From the NCBI GenBank assembly GCA_958510875.1, contig OY294068.1:159252388-159316387 (forward strand): DNA of 64,000 bases. Reading direction: 5' to 3'. The translations under genes and the position numbers were made by a program. Below, one piece after another: positions 55,930-64,000 of this stretch (the first letter of the stretch is position 1; every line of letters starts with the position of its first letter). Under the pieces are notes generated by a model that saw nothing but the letters and a program-made list of their open reading frames with translations, did not search any database and was not told the origin of the DNA. Source of the stretch: Endomychus coccineus. Taxonomy: Eukaryota > Arthropoda > Insecta > Coleoptera > Endomychidae.

Positions 55930-57635
55930 ATCAAATGTGTGAGTGTGTACGGTTGGCACTCATTTCATTGGGACATTTTTATGTAGGAAAACCTTTCCAT
56001 TCGGATTTATTAGGAAACCATATAATATTCGGAGGGCGTTAAATTTTCCCATGAGAATATGATGAACAAGTATTTGTTAACGTTTGTTTCCAGTGAAATG
56101 ATGCACCATCTCATTATATGGTTGCAGCATTGGAATATTGCCTGGAAATGGATAGGTAGGAGAGGAGTTATCGGATGACCACCTCCATCACTAGATTCCT
56201 CCACTTCAAGGGAATCATTTATAAAAATTGGCGAACCAATTAGCTGAGGATTAAGGCTCAACTTCAACGGTTACATCTAGCAATTTTTGCTCATTTTCGT
56301 TTCGAAAATATGCCACACAGTGCATACAGAAGTTAGTTAACTGGTCTATCAATTCACTCATGAACAATGTTATCATTATTCGAAGTAATTATAATCATAC
56401 CAATTGTACTAGCGAAAATATCTTTATTGTAGTAATTAGTGAATACAGTGACAACGCCTGGTTCACCAAGGTTGACGATGGCTATTTCGGCACAAGACTC
56501 TAAGGTTTAATATGAACTCATCTTTGATAAGATTTTAAAATTCACATTTCGTCACAAGGTAACAGAATTAGCATACCATATTTGCAAATATGTTAAAATA
56601 GTATATGGACTCCACTCCATGAACACGATGAAAGATGCCTCGCGTAATGATAAGAGACAAAAATATACGACAATTATATGAAATTCACATAAGTCGATCT
56701 CGAGTAGAAGTGACCTCTTTTACGTATGCCCGACATGCATTGTTTCTATAGGATATAATATCGATAGCATCGTCTCTCATCGTTCTTTTTGAAATCTCGC
56801 TTTCGCCATGGCTCAAGTAGTCATTTAATTGTTACAATCAATTGAAAAGCGACTTGATGTAGGGTCAAGCCTTTGGAAGGATTAGTGACGTCATCGTCCG
56901 GCGATCATAGTTCGTGAACAACATTCGTTGGTCAATGTGATAAAAACACCTCACATAATTCCTGCTATTCATAGAATGCCATGAGGCTTCAGATAATGAC
57001 ACAACAAATGACAGATTTTCGATAATTAAGGTGTGACTTCTCGCGTTTTATTACCCACTCTCACTCTATTCTGATTAGCCGGCAGCTACGTATGTGACAA
57101 GTTATACAATGGCCCCCACTACGATAGATATATGACAATAGTTGTCACGTGAGATGTATCATGACTGTTCATAGAAGAACAGTTGATAGCTCATATATTG
57201 GTATGTAGCAATTTAATAATCTACGAGTCGAGCCCTTCGATTTGATACCCACACAGCTTGAATTTTCATGAAAAAGTTGAAAATTCAAAACATATTTACT
57301 AGTTGGAAATAATTATGTACCTATGTTTTGAGTAATTTTTCAACTGATGTAACAATGATTTACCTGATTTTTATTGCTTTCTGTTAATTGCCTATGTGCC
57401 TAATCAGGACATAAAATGAAGGGGCAAACTTTGTGCCGAGTTGATTATTTCCATGTGGGATGCGCCCCAACTACGCTCAGTATTCGAATGGGAGACATCA
57501 TACAAGGAAACACGTTCAAAGCCCGAACAACGGCAGCGAAGTAGTATATCATGGATTGCAGAAAAATATATTAATGAGCACAAGTAAAGCAGTGAATGGC
57601 GTGATTGTTCAATGCACTTGATGTCTAATATACTA
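55930..57635. other. No gene seen
   Basis: The minus frame at 56010-56267 contains a segment SPIFINDSLEVEESSDGGGH that looks protein-like, but I cannot assign it. Nothing else was seen. Confidence 0.35.
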
Positions 57636-57699
57636 GAAACATTCCTTCTTTTTGGTGTTCCAAAGGGATTTCTTCATTACCTTCACTTACAAGCATTTT

Positions 57700-57925
57700 C
57701 TCCTGTAACTATTTTATAATTTTAATTTGGATGTTCCACCCATCTTGTTCCAAAGCATTGATTCATACTTTCACAGTAATCAACAGGGGTATTGTGGACG
57801 ATGGAATGTTTTCTGATACAATGGCTATGAACATTGGTGTTCCGTATGGTTATGTATTGTCAACAACGCAATTATTTCTCCATATCAACTTTCTGTTGGA
57901 ATTGATGCCACAGTTTTGCGAATGA
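57700..57925 (+). pseudogene. LINE reverse-transcriptase relic
   Basis: The frame at 57731-57925 reads VDDGMFSDTMAMNIGVPYGY then VLSTTQLFLHINFLLEL, a clear decay of the VxGVxSDxxxINxGVPQGSVLSPTLFLLHINDLL block that precedes the RT active site. It stops before the YADD block. The following frame (57916-58266) is unassigned. Confidence 0.65.
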
Positions 57926-58269
57926 AAATACAGTTTCCTTCTCCATCATTGAGTGAATCCAGACATACAAGACGGAGACAAGTCGATGCAATAAATGAAA
58001 GTCTGGTAAGAATGTTGAAAGAAGATAAAGATTTTTGCAATGCATTCTATTTCATTCTCAGGCTTAATACCAGTCGAACATCTTCTTATAAAAGGCAATT
58101 TTTATATCTAAAGCGAAGTAGTGGAACTCCTTGCTTAGTGAGGTCCATACTGATGCATATAACCTCCAAAATTTTGATAAAATTCCACTGCTTACCTCAT
58201 CTCCCAACATTCTATCGGTGTCTCAGTCAATGTTCTACGAGCATCATATGTTTTCTTCTTGTGTAGTGT

Positions 58270-59870
58270 GAAAAAAATGGCTATTTGGTGGCCAAAATAT
58301 GGACTTTCTTGACTGAATATTGCCATTATTTCAAACTGTATTTTAGGATTCATATTGACATGCCATTTTCATTCATAAGCGTTAGCGAAAGTAACATGAT
58401 TCAGCCAAAAATTTTATAGTCTAGTTTAAAATCCACATTGTGATTTAAATTTACAAACATTGATCACAAGCTTCAGCTCATATTTTGCACGAAGTTCCGG
58501 TCATTAATAAATTCGATAGAGTAAATTCAGAACAACCCAAACTTTCGCATAAAATTCCTTCAAAATTATTCGCTGGAAATCAATAGGCGGAAAAAATTAA
58601 TAAGGGCACCAATGTAACTACCAACTAATGAATTCGCGCTTGTACATTTTGCAAAGTTGAATTAAAAATCGAATTATGTTTTAATGCTATTAAAACTAAC
58701 TCTATTAAAAGTTGCGGAATATTTTCGCCAATAATTCCGGCCGTAACTCCGGTGTGCTAATAACTCTAAAGCGTCTACTGGCCGCCATCGATGAAAGAGT
58801 AAAGTTGTCGAATATGATAGAGATGGAATTAGGTACGTTTCTATAATCAATCCAGTGATCGAATGTACCGTTAGTTCTCAAATTCGATATGATTGAATTT
58901 TCCTCAAGTTTAATAAGTTCAATAGTTTAGTTCAACAAAAACAATAATTTAACAATTATTGTCTTCAGATAAATATGGCAGTAATTTAGATAATCTGATA
59001 ATATGATGATATAATGATTGTTATAACCAGAATATATGATAGGTCACATTAATGACTTTGGGATAGTAACGACTGAGTAGCTAGAATTATTCGTATTACT
59101 TCTCTGCATTACTTATACTCAAAGTCTCGTCACACTAACACATATGCTTGTAAGCATAGCACTGCATAACAATCTATCTTCAGTTGTCGAAGTCATCACA
59201 TGCAATGTGAGAATAAGACTGACAAACCCTAATACGCTCAAGTATCTACTTTCGAATCAGATGATAAATATTTATGAGGTAATAGGAAACGGTTGTCAGA
59301 CCTTCATACGCTTATTTTGCGTACCTGTATATCTTTTTTGTTTCAGTCAATAGCGAGATATCGATTAAAATGTGTTTGGGTCCCTCCAAGGCCCAATTTT
59401 GAGTATATCATTATAAACCAAGAATCAGTGTAATCGAAAGTGATGTCTTTATCTAAATCCAAAAATGTGACCTCCTAGCTATCATAGAAAGAATATAAAC
59501 CGAATCAAAGACAAAAAAAAATTTCGTCAGGTAATATTTTTTCGGATAAAAAGGTCGTCGGTAAAGTAGATTACATTTTTCGAGAATACAAGTTTGAATG
59601 TATTTTTTTTTAACCTTGCAATTTGAATAATTATCAGAAATAAGAATAAGTAACTTGTATAAGAAGTTTATTAATCGATTATTTCGAAACATAAGAAGTA
59701 AAGGACCCGGTAACGGGAGTGTCCATGTAATTTTTTCGGAAGAAATTATCAATTCGACGTGTATTTTAATTATCTACAACTTATGATTTCTGGTGTATAG
59801 TCGATTAAAGTCTTCGTTTTCGAAATAATTTGAAAAAAAACTTAAGAAACCACAAAATCTGGCCAAAAAA
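58270..59870. other. Mostly featureless; one PLE-related segment at 59226-59330
   Basis: GCTCAAGTATCTACTTTCGA at about 59228 and the next 80 bp match the 3' untranslated part of PLE copy B at 14178-14290 (GCTCGAGTATCTACTTTCGA and on), so a PLE fragment or shared repeat is present. No coding frame is supported in the rest. Confidence 0.4.
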
Positions 59871-60039
59871 ATGGCCATTGTTGTATATGTAGGTATTGTA
59901 TAGGCAACTAATAATCCAATTTGATATCTGCATCTCACCACGTGTGATAACATAATAACTTCTTCCTATGGTATCAATTCAGCTCCTGAAGTTTGTCACA
60001 AGCGTTTTAAATATTTCTTTGACGTAGATGGAATTGAAT

Positions 60040-61735
60040 TATACTTTATCTTTTAATGATTTGAAAATGAAATTGATAGAGCATCCTGTATTGCAATATT
60101 TTGATATAGAAAAAGATACGGTAATTTCAGTAGACGCATTCAAAGAGGGTTTAGGGGCCGTACTGATGCAAAACAATCTGCCATGTGCCTATGCCTGAAA
60201 ATCCCTCACTGAAACTCAAACCAAGTATGCACAAATTGAGAAGGAGCTTTTAGCTATACAGTTTGGGTGCGAGCGATTCAACCAATACGTCTACGGTGGA
60301 AGTTTCACAGTTGAAACAGACCACAAACCTCTTTTGGCAATCTTTAAAAAACCACGAGCTTCTTGGCCCTCAAGATTGCAAAGAATGCTCTTACAATTGC
60401 AAAAATATGATATACACTTAAAATATAAACCCGGAAAGGATCTGTATATAGCCGACGCCCTATATAGGGCGACATGTGACTATAACTTTGATTTTAATCC
60501 AGACATAGACTCGCAAATTTGTGTTGTGGACTTGTCTATAAGCTTTAGTGAACAAAAATTGAGGGAATATGAAAACGCAACAAATGAGCTTTTGAATTCA
60601 TATCTAAAAAACGGATGGCCAAAAAGCATAAAAAAAGTTCCGTTGGGATTAAGAGGTTACCACAGATTTCGAGGTGAGCTGGTAGAGTTTAATAATTTGT
60701 TATTCATTGGGGATAAACTGTGTCTTAATGTAAAAGACCAGAAATTATTGAGAAAATTCATTTGTGTCACCTTGGCGTAGTAAAATGCAAAAATAGGGCA
60801 AACGAGTCCTTTTATTGGCCAGGCATGACATCCCAGATAGAAAACATTATATCTAACAGTAGAATTTGTTTACAATATCAATGTTATAATAGAAGCGAGC
60901 CCTTTATATCTCATAATATACCTACTTCACCGTGCGATAAAATAGATTGTGATATTTTGTATCTGGGAAACGTCATGTATTTACTTGTGATAGACTACTA
61001 TACAAAATGGGTAGAGTTGTTACCTCTCAACAAAAATGCCTTGTCTGAGACTGTGATAAAACAATTAAAATCAATGTTTTCAAGATTTGGAATATCAATT
61101 GTAATCTCGGATTCTGGTCCACAATTTAGTTTCGGCACGTAACCTCTAGTGCACGATACCCACAGTCAAATGATATGGTTGCAAGAGCCAAGCAAGCGGT
61201 GAAGAAAATGTTACGTAGGGCTATTGACGACAAAAAAGATCTTTTATTAACCTATAGAAATTGCCTATAGATCAGAATAAATACTGCCCCGCAAAGCTTC
61301 TAATGTCACGTAAACTTAGAGATTTTCTGCCTATCGTAAATAGTAAACTAAAACCTTGTCTTATCGATTATGGAAAATATAATTTGAACTTGCTAGCTGA
61401 ACAGGAGAAGCAAAAAATTTACTACGACAGAGGTACAAAATCTCTAGATGAACTGCAACAAGGACAAAGCGTAAGATCTCTGAATAAATTAGGTGATAAA
61501 CTCAGAGAGCGTTCATACAGGGATAAAAATAATTCCAGTTTTGTGAGAAACAGAAAAGTGTGCAGTCCCTAATCATAATCTGGAATACAGTATACGTCCA
61601 GAGTCTGAAATAGACAATGGTATAGATCAAACTCCGGATACCACCCTGAGTGAATCGCTAGCTTAAATGTACGATCCTCCACCTTGCACTAGTAGCGGTA
61701 GGATCCTGAAAAAACCTGACCGGTTAGGTTACTGA
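60040..61735 (+). pseudogene. Gypsy pol remnant: RT tail, RNase H, integrase
   Basis: It starts with LKMKLIEHPVLQYFDIEKDT then VISVDAFKEGLGAVLMQ (RNase H first Asp), LTETQTKYAQIEKELLAIQF, VETDHKPLLAIF and GKDLYIADALYRA. The integrase part reads KNRANESFYWPGM and CLQYQC (zinc-finger end), then YLLVIDYYTKWVELLPL (first catalytic Asp) and VISDSGPQF (second Asp). Beyond a deletion comes YPQSNDMVARAKQAVKKML, where the usual NGMxERA has Ala in place of the catalytic Glu. The C-terminus ends SGRILKKPDRLGY, the common gypsy integrase tail. A stop in RNase H and frameshifts at about 60780 and 61142 make it non-functional. Confidence 0.88.
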
Positions 61736-61857
61736 TAGTTTGAAATTATTGTGAAAGAATTTTTTATTTTTTTTTTGTCGTGATTGTATTGAGGTGATGG
61801 AAAAAGGAAATAAATATAAATAAACTGATTCGATTGATTATTATAAACAAAGGGAGG

Positions 61858-61975
61858 TGTTGTATATGTATTGTATAGGCAACTTATAATTCATTTTGAT
61901 ATCTGTATCTCACCACGTGTGATAACATAATAAATCAGTTCGTAATCTACACTCGTGTTATTAGCACTATATGAC
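61858..61975 (+). repeat. Right LTR of the gypsy element
   Basis: TGTTGTATATGTATTGTATA at 61858, directly after the polypurine tract, matches the left LTR remnant (59879) for about 80 bp through CTCACCACGTGTGATAACAT. The 3' limit at GTTATTA is inferred. A CACGTG palindrome lies inside. Confidence 0.75.
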
Positions 61976-61979
61976 AGCC

Positions 61980-63150
61980 ATAACTTTATGAGCGGCAGCG
62001 ATAGAATTTTTCAGCTATTCTTCTCGTATTCGGCACCCCAAAAAACATTGAGTAACATCAAAATTACCCGTATAAAATTTTTCAGGATTTTACGACGATT
62101 TTCATGACCGTGTGCCTGGACTATTAATATTTCAATCTTATGTGATTCGCTGAAATGATGCATCATCTTTTCGGGATTAAAATCAATGTCTACAGAGAAC
62201 GATGATCCGTCTATTACATTTTCAAAATTGATTTCAGTAATCTGGCAATTAAGTTATTACAAATTGAAAAACATTTAGACTTCTCTACATTGGTCTATTC
62301 TTCATGCTTTATTGCTTGTACTCCATTGGATTTGTCAAAAGAAAAGAAAACCCCCAACCAACGTTGTAACTATGAATTTATCTCGAAAACCACATAAAAC
62401 GTCGCGGGTACTGCCATATCTAGAACATTCTGTATATAGGAAAAGCTTCTCTGGCTGTTTTGTATTTTTCTTGAAATTTGTGTAAATTGTCGGAAATTGT
62501 TCTGGTTGGTGTACGTTGATGTCGGCGGTTTCCCAGACATATACAGTATCTCATTCCAGATGCATATATTATTCATAGAAAGCAGAGTGCAGATCTATTT
62601 TTTCTCCGAGAACTAAACCAAACAGTCTTTCATGTGTTTGATGAGTTCACTTATGGGTAAAAATAAAATCATATTACTCTGAAAGTTGTGTAATAATTCA
62701 ACAGGATGTGGTTCACTTAACAATAAGGCGACGCATAACAAAACCTCACTGCAAACATCCGCGTAATGAATGAAACTAGACGACTAAACGAAAACCAGCG
62801 TGAGCAGTCGTTATTAATTTAATAATTGAATTGTATGTCCTGATGATATTTATGAAAATGTGTTGTATCACGACAACCTATTAATTTGAACAACATTTTT
62901 ACGCGAATCCGGCTGCAAGCTTCAATGATTCACATGAAAAGCTCTTGTTATTCTCTCCGGCCAGATTAGGAATGCCGCTTTTTCGCAGAAGAATTTAATT
63001 AAAAAGAATAATTCGCACGGTGCTCTCGCGTCTGTAAAGCGCACTCACTACTTATGTATTAAAATATGAATTGCTCCTAGAGTTTTCTAATAATGAGAAT
63101 GTTGTATAGAAAGGAATATCGCGATACTCAAATTCGCTGAACTGGATGTC
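61980..63150. other. No gene seen
   Basis: No supported feature. The minus frame at 62370-62576 is unassigned. Confidence 0.4.
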
Positions 63151-63156
63151 CTCAAT

Positions 63157-63441
63157 TTATACTTCCGTATTGCTAGTGTATCTTGTACGCCACTCAATAC
63201 AGGTTTGATAGAGAATTTCCTTCTGCTCCTCAGGTCGGATCATTTCGATAATAAGCACTTGACGCAATTTTATTGCAACTATCGAAGACTCAGAATCAAA
63301 ATAGAAAATGAAACCTCGTAAAAAATTCTGATAATGACTTGATCTTCTTTTCAGCATATTGATTAGCGTTGCCAACGCTTCATAATCCGACGGATCATCA
63401 ATTTTGGGTCCTTTGAATAATTTAATTTGATTCGAATTCAT
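63157..63441 (-). CDS. Unassigned small open frame, 94 codons
   Basis: An ATG-initiated frame with balanced composition: KLFKGPKIDDPSDYEALATL, NMLKRRSSHYQNFLRGFIFY and IEMIRPEEQKEILYQTCIEW. It is mixed charged and hydrophobic, probably helical, with no signal peptide or membrane segment. I recognise no family and see no transposon motif, which makes it one of the better candidates for a real exon or small gene here. Codon-level evidence is lacking. Confidence 0.3.
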   Translation of the reverse strand: MNSNQIKLFKGPKIDDPSDYEALATLINMLKRRSSHYQNFLRGFIFYFDSESSIVAIKLRQVLIIEMIRPEEQKEILYQTCIEWRTRYTSNTEV

Positions 63442-63499
63442 GTTTTATGAATTATTATATCTTCAATGAATATACGATATGTTAGGCAGTCCTAGCGAC

Positions 63500-63860
63500 A
63501 TTTCGTAATTCGATCCCTCTTTCCAGGGCATCGAATTCTAGGCCAGCAAGGAATCACGCTTTGCAAACGTAAGCACAGTACGAGGTCAGTGGTACGTATT
63601 TCCTGAGACAGGAGAAATCCACGTGGAGTTGAAAAGAGACGTCACGAGCCTAGACAGTTTCCTGTAGGTCGCTTTAATAACTCATGGACGAACTCTGCCC
63701 TCGGTATTCTAAATTGAACATATTTTCTAAGCTTTGCGCGGGCTTCCATGGTTTCATAAAAACTGATCACTTTGAGAAAGAAGGAGAGTTCTTCACCACC
63801 TTCTCGTTCGGTAAGGTAATTTTTCCTAGTTCAGCTGGCCTTCACTCCTTAAGGGATAAC
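63500..63860 (+). other. Possible exon sequence with a splice-donor-like site
   Basis: Local G+C is higher than in the flanks. One frame at about 63560-63665 reads GQWYVFPETGEIHVELKRDV then TSLDSFL, and another at 63684-63815 reads FHGFIKTDHFEKEGEFFTTF, followed by TTCGGTAAGG, a good donor context. They are in different frames, and I recognise neither. This may be an exon of a gene running off the window, or a coding-like transposon piece. Confidence 0.25.
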
Positions 63861-64000
63861 TCATTGCTGCATTAATTCAAGTCATATATTTTATTTAGAT
63901 TCCACACTCAAAATAATTAAAATATTTTCAATTTCTTTTTATTTTTGTCGAGATAATGTCACTATAGAGTGATAAAGTAATTTTTCAGTCAAGTCATGTA

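Larger units (their letters stand above)
59879..61975 (+). mobile_element. Gypsy-type LTR retrotransposon, internally deleted
   Basis: An LTR remnant at 59879-59958 (TGTTGTATATG start) is repeated at 61858 and extends there to about 61975, ending ...TCGTGTTATTA. A polypurine tract AAAGGGAGG lies immediately before the right LTR, as expected for a gypsy element. Between them are the RT C-terminus, RNase H and integrase. Gag, protease and most of RT are missing, since the left LTR remnant is followed almost directly by RT tail sequence. The left LTR carries four extra bases (AGGT) near its start. Stops break the pol frame. Confidence 0.88.

Noticed and set aside
56010..56267. Minus-strand 85-codon frame with a protein-like acidic segment
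   Set aside because: No family recognised, and the splice signals around it are weak; too little to list as a gene.

Overview
The window looks like AT-rich intergenic DNA from an arthropod genome, most likely an insect. There is no bacterial-type gene packing, and the longest open frames are fragments of eukaryotic transposable elements. The recognisable families are LINEs of several clades, Penelope-like elements (PLEs), Helitron and Helentron elements, a MULE, IS630/Tc1/mariner-type transposases, a gypsy LTR element, satellites and a tRNA-like SINE head. These are typical of beetles, hemipterans and related insects, but the species cannot be fixed from the sequence. A run of 200 N marks a scaffold gap. 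I could not identify any complete host gene.

Layout, left to right. 0-4 kb: a CAGCTG-rich, higher-GC stretch with a possible first exon and splice donor, two small foldback repeats, and the gap. 4-7.3 kb: a transposase relic (-), short tandem repeats, a SINE head and a LINE 3' half (-). 9.3-11.7 kb: two more LINE relics on opposite strands. 12.3-18.8 kb: three PLE copies (-) and a 470-bp hairpin. 19.6-22.5 kb: four tandem units of about 550 bp followed by a LINE reverse-transcriptase relic. 24.5-27.5 kb: two transposase relics and a CpG-rich open frame. 29-34.1 kb: three arrays of one roughly 130-bp satellite, a minisatellite and a (TA)n tract. 35-40.5 kb: a CpG-rich terminal-inverted-repeat element, an orphan hammerhead-like motif, a LINE interrupted by a DNA transposon with an 8-bp target duplication, and a Helitron with both ends. 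41.4-47.1 kb: a MULE pseudogene, a LINE fragment, Helentron copy 1, and two LINEs meeting 3' end to 3' end. 49.5-55.9 kb: a LINE relic, Helentron copies 2 and 3 adjoining each other, and a PLE with a hammerhead-like motif. 57.6-62 kb: a LINE relic and a gypsy element with LTR remnants. The last 2 kb holds two unassigned open frames.

The genes do not form a pathway; they are mostly decayed mobile elements, many nested or abutting. The most notable signals are (1) hammerhead-ribozyme-like folds in PLE terminal repeats, one of them (55.0 kb) with all three stems and a cleavable triplet, (2) Helentron copies with a PIF1-helicase tail fused to an endonuclease/exonuclease/phosphatase domain in which the Asp of the usual SDH motif is changed in both copies, (3) the long near-perfect hairpin at 17.3-17.7 kb, and (4) the 550-bp and 130-bp tandem families, which I cannot assign to known satellites. 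All identifications rest on reading translations by eye; none was checked by database search.
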